23,308 bases of DNA, taken from contig URZF01000005.1 in the NCBI GenBank assembly GCA_900552255.1, forward strand, positions 1 to 23,308, read 5' to 3'. Source of the stretch: an uncultured Eubacteriales bacterium. Its GTDB lineage: Bacteria > Bacillota > Clostridia > Oscillospirales > CAG-272. This document shows positions 1 through 7,046 of the stretch, piece by piece. The position numbers and the translations under genes were made by a program. Every line of letters begins with the position of its first letter. Position 1 is the stretch's first letter. The notes below the pieces were generated by a model, which was not told where the DNA came from, did not search any database, and saw only the letters and a program-made list of their open reading frames with translations.

Positions 1-72
1 AGACCGCGGCATTGTAAAATCTAATAAAATAGAGAAAAATAGGAAATCCAAAATTTTATCCTATAATAAAAT

Positions 73-101
73 ATTATATCATATGAAAGGTTCTCCCGCA
101 A
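73..101 (-). promoter_or_regulatory. Sigma-A-type promoter reading out of the left edge
   Basis: On the minus strand a TTGCGG -35 (96-101) and a perfect TATAAT -10 (73-78) are separated by 17 nt. A TG one base before the -10 makes it an extended -10. It lies just downstream of the methyltransferase remnant and points left, so it probably drives a minus-strand gene outside the window. The -35 is only partly consensus. Confidence 0.6.
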
Positions 102-110
102 GAGTTAATT

Positions 111-465
111 TCATTCTTCTGTGGGAATGGCGTCATTTTCGCCGTGCTTTTGCAGAATGCCGAGCGTGTGATTGAAAAATCCGATAAGGTCGGCGCGCTC
201 ACAGACGGCAAAACGATAGTTTAAGTAGAGTGCGTAGTTTCATCGTCCATCGCTTCCACCGTGCCGACCTCGTATCCTTGGCGGCAAAATAGTGGGAATA
301 GCGTCCGGTGCCGGCACCGATTTCGAGAATTTTCATACCGGCTTTGAGGTATTTCTCGACATATCGGACGGTTGTGAAAAATTCCACCTGTCCGCGCTTG
401 GGGGAAAGGCGCGCGTCCTCGTCATGGGTGTTGTGGTATTCGTTCAGGTAGTCGAAGGTGTTCAT
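111..465 (-). pseudogene. Decayed class I SAM-dependent methyltransferase
   Basis: The start is intact, with AAAGGAG five bases before an ATG at 465. The first 61 codons read as the N-terminus of a class I SAM-dependent methyltransferase, including the SAM-binding motif I LEIGAGTGRY (residues 47-56). Near 283-285 one base is missing and the frame shifts to RQGYEV, the expected next segment. The sequence then jumps to GTVEAMDDET, which resembles a segment close to the C-terminus of these proteins, so roughly 140-150 residues of the middle are gone. A second one-base loss near 237-240 moves the frame again to YALYLNYRFAVCERADLIG and a stop at 111-113. Members I recall are about 250 aa; this remnant has about 118 codons in three frames. 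The SAM-binding core beyond motif I and the substrate region are lost, so no active enzyme is expected. Family assignment is from memory of the motif pattern. Confidence 0.75.
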
Positions 466-713
466 GGCGTCTCCTTTCCTCAGGAAACAAAAACAGCCTC
501 GGCGACAGACAGAAATGAGGAAAATTCTGTTTGTTCGGACCGAAGCCGTTCTTCTTATTTGCTGAATTTGAAATGTTTACTTTTTCAAATGGAAGCATAG
601 CAAAACGGACGCGTCCGAATGAGTCCCTCCGAAGGACCAATTCCCCGCGCCGTCATATCCGGTTCCCTATATCGTCAAATCGATCATGCACGCTTACTCC
701 ATTTTGAAAAATT
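466..713 (-). other. Long 5' leader or small RNA ahead of the methyltransferase remnant
   Basis: This 248-nt stretch lies between a strong minus-strand promoter (720-748) and the methyltransferase start codon at 465. No credible ORF was found in it. It can fold into several hairpins. One has an ATTTGAAA/TTTCAAAT stem nested inside TTTGCT/AGCAAA. A terminator-like structure sits near the 3' end. I compared it by eye with T-box, SAM, cobalamin and THF leader motifs and found no convincing match. It may be a regulatory leader, or a free-standing small RNA ending at the terminator. Confidence 0.4.
482..550 (-). terminator. Candidate intrinsic terminator/attenuator before the methyltransferase remnant
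   Basis: On the minus strand AACGGCTTCGG (550-540) can pair with CCGAGGCTGTT (502-492). The stem is 11 bp with two or three G-U pairs. The loop holds a smaller ACAGAA/TTCTGT hairpin, and TTTTTGTTT follows. It lies about 17 nt upstream of the Shine-Dalgarno of the methyltransferase remnant, where an attenuator would be expected. The wide loop lowers confidence. Confidence 0.4.
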
Positions 714-719
714 TTTGTC

Positions 720-748
720 ATTCTATCACAAGAAAACGCTTTTGTCAA
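720..748 (-). promoter_or_regulatory. Strong sigma-A promoter for the leader/methyltransferase unit
   Basis: On the minus strand a perfect TTGACA -35 (743-748), a 17-nt spacer and a TAGAAT -10 (720-725) with TG one base upstream form an extended -10 promoter. The transcript would start near 713, about 250 nt before the ATG at 465. Confidence 0.8.
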
Positions 749-763
749 GATTTTTTCGCAAAA

Positions 764-794
764 CAAAAAATACCCATTTTATGGGTATTTTTTG
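764..794. terminator. Bidirectional Rho-independent terminator
   Basis: A perfect 14-bp inverted repeat, with CAAAAAATACCCAT as the left arm and a 3-nt loop, has an A-tract on one side and a T-tract on the other, so it can work on both strands. On the minus strand it begins 12 nt after the stop of the 50-aa gene at 807-959, and it insulates the promoter at 720-748 from that unit. Confidence 0.85.
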
Positions 795-806
795 CAATTT
801 CCAATA

Positions 807-959
807 TCAGCGCTTGGCTTTGCATCCGGAATCGAATTTCTCTTCCGGAAGTCCGACGCCCTCCGGCGTCACCCGTCTGCCGCATGCCTCACAGAGAAAG
901 CCGTTTTCCAATGTGCTGTAATTTGTCGTTTTATGCTGTGGATATGATTTTTGTTTCAT
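807..959 (-). CDS. 50-aa Cys-containing small protein, RNHCP-like N-terminal half
   Basis: This short ORF has GGAGG seven bases before its ATG, lies behind a near-consensus promoter (1119-1147) and is followed by a perfect terminator, so it is very likely expressed. The protein is hydrophilic and basic. It carries one CxxC knuckle, CEACG at residues 23-27, inside ENGFLCEACGRRVTPEG, and a lone Cys at 46 near the C-terminus. The knuckle segment resembles the first half of the small RNHCP zinc-ribbon family. The second RNHCPxC half of that family is absent in all three frames downstream, so this is either a truncated member or a different small protein. If it binds zinc, a partner or dimerisation would be needed to supply ligands. 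The function is unknown; the RNHCP link is from memory and weak. Confidence 0.6.
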   Translation of the reverse strand: MKQKSYPQHKTTNYSTLENGFLCEACGRRVTPEGVGLPEEKFDSGCKAKR

Positions 960-1011
960 GATATTTCCTCCGAAAAGCGATTTCAGCCGACCTTTTGGGA
1001 GGAGTGCGGCG

Positions 1012-1068
1012 TTACCTTTCGCAAACCTCCCGGCCTGCGAAACGCTCTGATGCGTATGATGTTTTCAT
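1012..1068 (-). CDS. 18-codon ORF, possible leader peptide
   Basis: An ATG at 1068 follows AAGGAG with a 5-nt spacer and opens an 18-codon frame (MKTSYASERFAGREVCER) ending in TAA at 1012-1014. It is the first ORF after the promoter at 1119-1147 and lies about 50 nt upstream of the 50-aa gene in the same transcript. It could be a leader peptide, an independent microprotein, or the remnant of a longer gene. Only the good SD and position support it. Confidence 0.35.
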   Translation of the reverse strand: MKTSYASERFAGREVCER

Positions 1069-1118
1069 GAAGTTCTCCTTGTCGTGTGATTACGGAGACT
1101 TTTTTCTCCGCCGCTTTC

Positions 1119-1147
1119 AGAATATCATAAAAACAAACGGCTGTCAA
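1119..1147 (-). promoter_or_regulatory. Sigma-A promoter of the small-protein unit
   Basis: On the minus strand TTGACA (1142-1147), a 17-nt spacer and TATTCT (1119-1124) form a good promoter. About 50 nt of leader follow, with a CGGAGA/TCTCCG hairpin (1093-1110), before the 18-codon ORF at 1068. The promoter begins within 30 nt of the lipoprotein stop codon at 1175-1177. Confidence 0.75.
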
Positions 1148-1174
1148 GCGAAGCAAGACGCCGTCCGCCTTATT

Positions 1175-2113
1175 TTAGGCTTCTTGGCTTTGTATCAGAA
1201 GCTGTACTCTTTCGCTTGTAACAACCTCGCAGCCCTCTACTGCGTTGATGCAGGATACGTCGACGGTATAGATGAGAGCGGCGCTTCCGTCCTCCAAAAG
1301 CGTCAATTTTGTATCGAGGATTTCATATTCCACGCTGTCATATCTTTCAAGGACGCCGCCGTAAATCGCGTATAGCTTGCCGGAAACGGAGGATTCGGTT
1401 TTTGCCATATCAAAGTCGTTGACAGTTTCCGTTGAAATTCTGCCAAGCATCGTCGAGGAATAGCTGTAAAGCTCGCCGGACACCGCAACGGTAACTGTGG
1501 CGCGGTCGGTCGTTTTACAGGACCCGATATATTTGGTGAATTCGATCTCATAGAGTCCGTCCGCCTCATGGAACAGAACATCGACCTGATAGGAGGAAAG
1601 CTCGGCATACGGGCGAAGAAACGCTTTTGCGATTTCCACACATTCTTCCTGCGGGCAGGTTCCTCCGGTTGTTTGAAGCCCTGAGGAACCCCAAAAATAC
1701 GATGTCAGAAGTCCCCTGTCGTCGACCTCAAAGAGTTTTTGATTCTGATCCAAATAGCGAGCGGTGGCAAAGGTATTGTAGGTCTCGTAATCGGAATCGA
1801 CATAGCTTCCGGTGCAGACCATGCCGCCGACGCTCATTCTCTTTGTCTTTGCCGCGCCGGTGTCGGTGAATCGGTCGCGGTTCCAATACGTGTATTCCAT
1901 GGTGTGAAGAGTGCCGGATACGGAATCGGAATATCCGAATTCCAGTACCGAATAAGGACCGGATTCCGTCGGCGCGGAAAGCGCGGTCCGCGTTCTGTCC
2001 GGCTTTCCTTCCGAGTCGGCTGCCGTTTCCTGCGGTCCGTTCCCGCGGGCACATCCGGCAAGCGACACTGCGGCAAGGCAGAGGGCGAGCGATAAAGACA
2101 ATATTTTTTTCAT
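1175..2113 (-). CDS. Predicted lipoprotein of unknown function
   Basis: The 312-aa protein begins with a lipoprotein signal peptide: a basic MKK, a hydrophobic core, and a lipobox SLAGC with the lipidated Cys at residue 21. It should be anchored on the outer face of the cytoplasmic membrane. A low-complexity Gly/Ser/Thr/Pro linker (about 22-55) leads to a mixed alpha/beta body rich in Tyr, Thr and acidic residues. A stretch near 155-220 has the feel of a PepSY/YcdB-like repeat, but I cannot confirm this. The start is supported by AAAGGA upstream of the ATG and by the fit of the signal peptide. It appears monocistronic, behind its own promoter at 2205-2233 and divergent from lepA. No enzyme motif was recognised, and I do not assign a function. 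Confidence 0.8.
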   Translation of the reverse strand: MKKILSLSLALCLAAVSLAGCARGNGPQETAADSEGKPDRTRTALSAPTESGPYSVLEFGYSDSVSGTLHTMEYTYWNRDRFTDTGAAKTKRMSVGGMVCTGSYVDSDYETYNTFATARYLDQNQKLFEVDDRGLLTSYFWGSSGLQTTGGTCPQEECVEIAKAFLRPYAELSSYQVDVLFHEADGLYEIEFTKYIGSCKTTDRATVTVAVSGELYSYSSTMLGRISTETVNDFDMAKTESSVSGKLYAIYGGVLERYDSVEYEILDTKLTLLEDGSAALIYTVDVSCINAVEGCEVVTSERVQLLIQSQEA

Positions 2114-2204
2114 GCGTATCTATCCTTTCTGAAATGAGGCGGAGCGGGTATTTATGCAGACTTTCATCCAAAAAGAAATCTTTGTGATGTATATTTATAT
2201 GTAA

Positions 2205-2233
2205 AGCATAGCATAAATGTGTGGATTTGTCAA
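2205..2233 (-). promoter_or_regulatory. Sigma-A promoter of the lipoprotein gene
   Basis: On the minus strand TTGACA (2228-2233) and TATGCT (2205-2210) are 17 nt apart. A second overlapping TATGCT (2210-2215) is too close to the -35 to serve. The transcript would carry a leader of about 85 nt before the ATG at 2113. Confidence 0.75.
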
Positions 2234-2312
2234 CAAACGGCAAAACCGAGGTTCTGTTATGTTGTTCTAAGACGTAATGCGGCTCCCTCATGCTTGATGC
2301 AAAAATATCCCC

Positions 2313-2341
2313 TTGAAAAAGCATGGGGATTGTGCTACAAT
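2313..2341 (+). promoter_or_regulatory. Extended -10 promoter of lepA
   Basis: TTGAAA (2313-2318), a 17-nt spacer and TACAAT (2336-2341), with TG one base before the -10, lie about 50 nt upstream of the lepA start. It is divergent from, and about 80 bp away from, the lipoprotein promoter. Confidence 0.75.
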
Positions 2342-2389
2342 AATTCAATAGTAGAAATGTACCGTAAATTTGGAGAATCCGGAGGAGCT

Positions 2390-4198
2390 ATGACAAGACA
2401 GGAGAAGATCCGCAATTTTTCGATCATCGCCCATATTGATCACGGCAAAAGCACGCTGGCCGACCGCATTTTGGAAGCGACAAAGAGCGTCTCCTCCCGC
2501 GAGATGGAGGAACAGCTGCTCGACAATATGGAGATCGAGCGCGAACGCGGCATCACGATCAAGGCGCGCGCCGTCAAGCTGAACTATGAGGCGAAGGACG
2601 GCGAGGTTTACGAATTCAATCTCATCGACACGCCCGGACATGTGGACTTCAACTATGAGGTCTCCCGTTCGCTCGGCGCCTGCGAGGGCGCTCTGCTCGT
2701 GGTGGATGCGACGCAGGGGATCGAAGCGCAGACGCTCGCCAACACCTATCTCGCGCTGGAAAACGATCTCGAGATCATCCCCGTCGTCAACAAGATCGAT
2801 CTGCCGAGCGCGGATATTGAGGGCGTGCGCCGTGAGATCGAGGAAATCATCGGGATCCCTGCCGAGGATTGTCCGGCAGTTTCCGCCAAGACGGGACTCA
2901 ACATCGGCGATGTGCTCGAAAAGATCGTGGCGGATATTCCCGCGCCGCGCGGCGACGAGGAAGCGCCGCTCAAAGCGCTGATCTTTGATTCCTATTACGA
3001 TTCCTACCGCGGCGTCGTGGTATATGTCCGTGTGAAGGACGGACGTGTGCGCGCCGGCTCAAAGATCCGGATGATGAATACAGGCGCGGAATTTGACGTC
3101 GTCGAGGTCGGATATATGTCCGCTTTCGGGCTTGTGCCGGCGGCGGAGCTTGCGGCGGGCGAGGTCGGCTATATCACGGCGAGCATCAAGAGCGTCGCGG
3201 ATACGCGCGTCGGCGATACCGTGACCGATGCGGAAGCCCCGACGGACGAGCCGTTTCCCGGCTTTAAGCAGGCGCTTCCGATGGTGTTCGCAGGCATCTA
3301 TCCTGCGGACGGGGCGAAGTATCCCGATCTGCGCGACGCGCTCGAAAAGCTGCGTCTCAACGATGCGGCGCTGACTTTCGATCCGGAAACGAGCATTGCG
3401 CTTGGCTTCGGCTTCCGGTGCGGCTTCCTCGGCCTTCTGCATATGGAGATCATTGCGGAACGGCTGGAACGGGAGTTCGGCCTCGATCTCGTTACGACGG
3501 CGCCGAGCGTTATTTACAAGGTGACGTATAAGAACGGTGAGGTGAAATACATCGACAATCCCGCCAATTATCCGTCGCCGGACGAGATCGCCTCGGCGGA
3601 GGAGCCGGTCGTGAAAGGGAACATCATCACGCCGACGGATTATATGGGCGGCATCATGGAGCTTTGCAAGGAGCGCCGCGGGATCTTCGTCGATATGAAA
3701 TATCTCGATAAAACGAGGGTGGAGCTTCATTATATTCTGCCGCTGAATGAAATCATCTATGATTTCTTCGATGCGCTCAAAAGCCGCAGCAAGGGATATG
3801 CCTCTCTCGACTACGAGCTGGACGACTATCGGGAGAGCAAGCTTGTGAAGCTCGATATCCTGCTCAACATGGAGCTCGTGGACGCGCTGTCCTTTATCGT
3901 CCATGCCGACAAGGCATATGCGCGCGGCCGAAAGATCGCGGAGGCATTAAAGGATAACATTCCGCGTCAGCTTTTCGAGGTGCCGATTCAGGCGGCGGTC
4001 GGCGGCCGCGTCATCGCGCGCGAGACGGTCAAGGCCATGCGCAAGGATGTGCTCGCCAAGTGCTACGGCGGCGACATCACACGTAAGAAAAAGCTGCTCG
4101 AAAAGCAGAAAGAGGGCAAGAAGAAAATGCGGAAGCTCGGCTCGGTCGAGGTGCCGCCGGAGACCTTTATGGCGGTGCTGAGGCTCGACGACGAATGA
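2390..4198 (+). CDS. lepA: Elongation factor 4 (LepA), ribosome-associated GTPase
   Basis: LepA (EF4) is a translational GTPase that binds the ribosome and is linked to back-translocation and ribosome biogenesis. At 602 aa it has the usual length. The G1 motif AHIDHGKST (14-22), G2 around RGITIK (53-58), G3 DTPGH (80-84), G4 NKID (134-137) and G5 SAK (165-167) are all visible. EF-G-like domains II, III and V follow, then the LepA-specific basic C-terminal domain (Lys-rich near 560-585) ending in [14 protein letters not shown]. The ATG at 2390 is chosen because GGAGG sits four bases upstream and the protein then starts [15 protein letters not shown], as expected. The open frame upstream overlaps the promoter and is not coding. 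hemW follows 45 nt later, a common pairing, so they are probably co-transcribed. Confidence 0.97.
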   Translation: MTRQEKIRNFSIIAHIDHGKSTLADRILEATKSVSSREMEEQLLDNMEIERERGITIKARAVKLNYEAKDGEVYEFNLIDTPGHVDFNYEVSRSLGACEGALLVVDATQGIEAQTLANTYLALENDLEIIPVVNKIDLPSADIEGVRREIEEIIGIPAEDCPAVSAKTGLNIGDVLEKIVADIPAPRGDEEAPLKALIFDSYYDSYRGVVVYVRVKDGRVRAGSKIRMMNTGAEFDVVEVGYMSAFGLVPAAELAAGEVGYITASIKSVADTRVGDTVTDAEAPTDEPFPGFKQALPMVFAGIYPADGAKYPDLRDALEKLRLNDAALTFDPETSIALGFGFRCGFLGLLHMEIIAERLEREFGLDLVTTAPSVIYKVTYKNGEVKYIDNPANYPSPDEIASAEEPVVKGNIITPTDYMGGIMELCKERRGIFVDMKYLDKTRVELHYILPLNEIIYDFFDALKSRSKGYASLDYELDDYRESKLVKLDILLNMELVDALSFIVHADKAYARGRKIAEALKDNIPRQLFEVPIQAAVGGRVIARETVKAMRKDVLAKCYGGDITRKKKLLEKQKEGKKKMRKLGSVEVPPETFMAVLRLDDE

Positions 4199-4213
4199 GA
4201 AAAGCTTCGATTT

Positions 4214-4233
4214 TTCCGCCGTGTTCGGCGGAA
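4214..4233 (+). other. Hairpin abutting the hemW ribosome binding site
   Basis: TTCCGCC/GGCGGAA forms a perfect 7-bp stem with a 6-nt loop between lepA and hemW. It ends directly before the hemW Shine-Dalgarno GGGAGG (4234-4239). No T-tract follows, so it is not a standard terminator. It could tune translation or mRNA processing. Confidence 0.4.
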
Positions 4234-4243
4234 GGGAGGCAGT

Positions 4244-5377
4244 ATGAATAGTCTTGGTATCTATATCCACATCCCGTTTTGTGTGAAAAAATGCGCTTAT
4301 TGTGATTTCTATTCCGTCACGGAGACGGAAAAATACGGTGCCTATGCCAATGCGCTGATTGCCCAGATTAAAAGCTTTAAGCAGGCGGGCAAGAATCATG
4401 TGGTGGACAGCATTTATATCGGCGGCGGAACGCCGTCGGTGCTCGCCGGAGAAGATATCCAGCGGATTCTTGCGGCGCTTCGGTCATCGTTCCATGTTTC
4501 GGACGAAGCGGAGGTCACGATCGAGGCAAATCCCGGCACGCTTGACACGGGCAAGCTTTCCGCTTACCGCGAGGCCGGGATCGACAGGCTCAGCATGGGG
4601 CTTCAGAGCGCGGACGACGGGGAATTGAAACGGCTTTCCCGCATCCATACCAGAGAGGAATTTGAAAGCTCGTTTCTGCTCGCACGGCTCGAAGGCTTCG
4701 AGAATATCAGTGTGGACGTCATGTATGCGCTTCCCGGGCAGTCGAAGGAGACGCTGGCGGGGACGCTCGATTATGTTCTTGCATTGGAACCGGAGCATAT
4801 CTCGTTTTACGGCCTCAAAATCGAGCCGGATACGCCGTTCGGGCGCGATCCGGAGGTCGCGGCCACAGTCCCCTGCGAGGACTTGCAGTATGAGATGTAT
4901 CTCGATTCCGCGAAGAAGCTGGAAGCCGCGGGCTATCTGCAATATGAAATCAGCAATTTCGCCAAGCTCGGCTCGGAATGCCGGCATAATCTGAAATACT
5001 GGAGATGCGAGGAATATCTCGGCTTCGGTCCGGGCGCGCATTCCTATTTCGGCGGCAGAATGTTTTCCTATTCAAAGGATATCGACCGTTTTATCGCGAT
5101 GCCGGAGGACAGCCGCGCGCTTTTCGATGAAAACTATGCGCCGACCGAAGAGGAGCTGGCTACGCAGTACGTGATGCTCGGCTTCCGCTTGAAGCAGGGA
5201 ATCGATGTCGTCGAGTACGGCGAGCGGTTCGGAGACGATTTTGAAGCGCGCTACAAAGCGAGGATGAAGCCGTTCCTGCTGAAAAAATACATTCTGAAAA
5301 CGAAATCAGGCTATCGGCTCTCCAAGCGCGGGATGCTGATTTCCAATTATATTCTGAGCGAAATTTTGGAGTTTTGA
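4244..5377 (+). CDS. hemW: HemW-type radical SAM heme chaperone
   Basis: This 377-aa radical SAM protein carries the cluster motif as Cys13-xxx-Cys17-xx-Cys20-x-Phe22. The Phe follows HemW rather than true coproporphyrinogen dehydrogenase HemN, which has a fourth Cys there. GGGTP (60-64), the ANPGT strand (95-99) and the HNxxYW motif (HNLKYW, 248-253) also fit HemW. HemW binds heme and is thought to insert it into target proteins; many older databases call it coproporphyrinogen III oxidase. The start follows GGGAGG with a 4-nt gap. It is co-directional with lepA and is followed after 8 nt by a small membrane-protein gene. In many Bacillota hrcA-grpE-dnaK follows hemW; here it does not. Confidence 0.94.
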   Translation: MNSLGIYIHIPFCVKKCAYCDFYSVTETEKYGAYANALIAQIKSFKQAGKNHVVDSIYIGGGTPSVLAGEDIQRILAALRSSFHVSDEAEVTIEANPGTLDTGKLSAYREAGIDRLSMGLQSADDGELKRLSRIHTREEFESSFLLARLEGFENISVDVMYALPGQSKETLAGTLDYVLALEPEHISFYGLKIEPDTPFGRDPEVAATVPCEDLQYEMYLDSAKKLEAAGYLQYEISNFAKLGSECRHNLKYWRCEEYLGFGPGAHSYFGGRMFSYSKDIDRFIAMPEDSRALFDENYAPTEEELATQYVMLGFRLKQGIDVVEYGERFGDDFEARYKARMKPFLLKKYILKTKSGYRLSKRGMLISNYILSEILEF

Positions 5378-5385
5378 GGGTACTT

Positions 5386-5763
5386 ATGAAGAACAGGAAG
5401 GAATTGTTTGAGGAAACGACCGGAAAACAGCTTCGGACGACGAGAAAGCTCCTGCTTCTCGTATACGGAATCATCGGAGCCGTGTTTCTCATCGCCGCGC
5501 TTGTTTTGTTTCTCCTTGATGTGCGCGATCCGGAAAACGGACTTCCGCTTGCCGTCATTTTCGCGCCGATCGGCGGCTTTTTCCTCCTGCTGGGCATCTT
5601 TCTGTATGCGGTGATGCCGCGGAGGATGAGCTATGAAAAATACGAGAAGCGGTGTGAAAAATACGGCGTGCAGAACGTATATGCCATGTCGGCAGAGCTT
5701 TCGCTTCTGCGCGAGCAGGTGAGAGTGCTGGAAGAAAAGCTGGCAGGGCTGGAGCGCCGATAG
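5386..5763 (+). CDS. Small two-TM membrane protein with C-terminal coiled coil
   Basis: The 125-aa protein has a short charged N-terminus, two hydrophobic segments (about residues 22-44 and 53-80) and a C-terminal cytoplasmic tail rich in Glu, Lys and Leu. The last 25-30 residues could form a coiled coil. The ATG at 5386 is preferred over a TTG overlapping the hemW stop because GAGGG precedes it by five bases. It is 8 nt from hemW and probably the last gene of the lepA-hemW transcript. No family was recognised and no catalytic residues stand out. Similar short two-TM proteins can be partners of larger membrane complexes, but nothing here shows that. Confidence 0.75.
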   Translation: MKNRKELFEETTGKQLRTTRKLLLLVYGIIGAVFLIAALVLFLLDVRDPENGLPLAVIFAPIGGFFLLLGIFLYAVMPRRMSYEKYEKRCEKYGVQNVYAMSAELSLLREQVRVLEEKLAGLERR

Positions 5764-5857
5764 AGCGGTGCAATAATAGGCTCGATAACGGGCAGGGAAA
5801 CCCGCTCTGAATAAAATATTGAATTTTCGCCGCCGCAGCGGCAGATAGGAGCTTTAT

Positions 5858-6928
5858 ATGAACATGACTTTGAGATGGTACGGTACCGGCTTTGATACCG
5901 TGACCTTGAAACAGATCCGCCAGATTCCGGGTGTCACGGGCGTCATCACGACGCTTTACGATTCCGTGCCCGGCGAGGCATGGGAGACGGAAAAAATCCT
6001 TTCCCTCAAAAAGGAGGTCGAGGATGCGGGACTTCTCATCCACGGCATCGAGAGCGTCAACGTCAGCGACGCCATTAAGGTCGGCACGCCCGACCGCGAC
6101 CGCCATATCGAAAACTACATCACGACACTGGAACGGCTCGGCCGTGCGGACATCCGCATGGTCTGCTATAACTTCATGCCCGTTTTTGACTGGACGCGCA
6201 CCGAGCTTGCGAGAAAGCGCCCCGACGGCTCGACGGTGCTCGCCTATACGCAGGCGGCGGTGGACAGACTCAATCCGGAGGATATGTTCAACTCCATTTC
6301 CTCCGACATGAACGGCACGGTCATGCCCGGCTGGGAGCCGGAGCGCATGGCAAAGGTCAAGGAGCTGTTCGCGCTGTACCGCGATGTGGACGACGAGAAG
6401 CTCTTTGCGAATCTCAAATATTTTCTCGAAGCGATCATGCCTGTGTGCGACAAATACGACATCAACATGGCGATTCACCCGGACGACCCGGCGTGGAGCG
6501 TATTCGGTCTGCCGCGCATCATCATCAACAAGGAAAATATCCTGCGCATGATGAAAATGGTGGATAATCCGCACAACGGCGTGACGTTCTGCTCCGGTTC
6601 CTACGGGACGAATCTCCGCAACAACTTGCCGGATATGATCCGCTCGCTCAAGGGACGCATCCATTTCGCGCATGTGCGCAACCTGAAATTCAATTCTCCG
6701 ACCGATTTCGAGGAGGCGGCGCATCTTTCCTCCGACGGCACGTTCGACATGTACGAGATCATGAAGGCGCTTTACGACATCGGCTTCGACGGGCCGATCC
6801 GTCCCGACCACGGACGCATGATTTGGGACGAGGTCGCGATGCCCGGCTACGGACTTTACGACCGCGCGCTCGGCGCGGCGTATCTCAATGGCCTATGGGA
6901 AGCGATCGTCAAATCCAATCGGAAATAA
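5858..6928 (+). CDS. uxuA: Mannonate dehydratase
   Basis: UxuA dehydrates D-mannonate to 2-keto-3-deoxygluconate in hexuronate (glucuronate) catabolism in the cytoplasm. The 356-aa sequence starts MNMTLRWYGTGFDTV and keeps the signature segments throughout. The metal-binding residues expected for this TIM-barrel family are visible: His207 (AIHPDDP), Cys245 (FCSGSYG), His272 (FAHVRN) and Asp317 (RPDHGR). Length is normal. AGGAG lies six bases before the ATG. The 94 nt upstream contain a GCCGC/GCGGC hairpin just before the SD and no clear promoter. A strong terminator follows at once, so it ends its transcript. No uxaC, uxuB or kdgK/kdgA partners are nearby, but the sugar isomerase and dehydrogenase genes downstream may belong to the same catabolic theme. 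Confidence 0.95.
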   Translation: MNMTLRWYGTGFDTVTLKQIRQIPGVTGVITTLYDSVPGEAWETEKILSLKKEVEDAGLLIHGIESVNVSDAIKVGTPDRDRHIENYITTLERLGRADIRMVCYNFMPVFDWTRTELARKRPDGSTVLAYTQAAVDRLNPEDMFNSISSDMNGTVMPGWEPERMAKVKELFALYRDVDDEKLFANLKYFLEAIMPVCDKYDINMAIHPDDPAWSVFGLPRIIINKENILRMMKMVDNPHNGVTFCSGSYGTNLRNNLPDMIRSLKGRIHFAHVRNLKFNSPTDFEEAAHLSSDGTFDMYEIMKALYDIGFDGPIRPDHGRMIWDEVAMPGYGLYDRALGAAYLNGLWEAIVKSNRK

Positions 6929-6930
6929 TA

Positions 6931-6959
6931 AAAAAGGCGGACGTTTTGTCCGCCTTTTT
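6931..6959 (+). terminator. Rho-independent terminator after uxuA
   Basis: A perfect 12-bp stem, AAAAAGGCGGAC with its complement, and a 5-nt loop end in TTTTT, two bases after the uxuA stop codon. It is A-rich on the left and T-rich on the right, so it could also act on the minus strand. Confidence 0.92.
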
Positions 6960-7046
6960 CCGTCATTCGCGGTTTGTGGGGTATACTTTCAGACGATTTT
7001 CGATTATGATATCAGGGAAGAATCGATTGAGAAAGGCGATGGAGCA

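Noticed and set aside
466..713. T-box, SAM, THF or cobalamin riboswitch in the methyltransferase leader
   Set aside because: The diagnostic blocks (GGTGGNACCGCG, CCGCNACTG and others) were not found; kept only as an unidentified leader.
995..1375. Plus-strand 126-codon ORF over the small-protein promoter and the lipoprotein 3' end
   Set aside because: It is opposite supported minus-strand features, with no SD and no familiar protein.
2219..2389. Upstream extension of the lepA frame
   Set aside because: It contains the lepA promoter; the family N-terminus and SD place the start at 2390.
5762..5808. AGAGCGG/CCGCTCT pairing as a terminator after the small membrane protein
   Set aside because: The loop is 33 nt, the left arm overlaps the stop codon and no T-tract follows.
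5555..6811. Minus-strand open frame of 418 codons opposite uxuA
   Set aside because: It is antisense to uxuA and the small membrane protein gene, has His/Arg/Val-rich composition and lacks a start signal.
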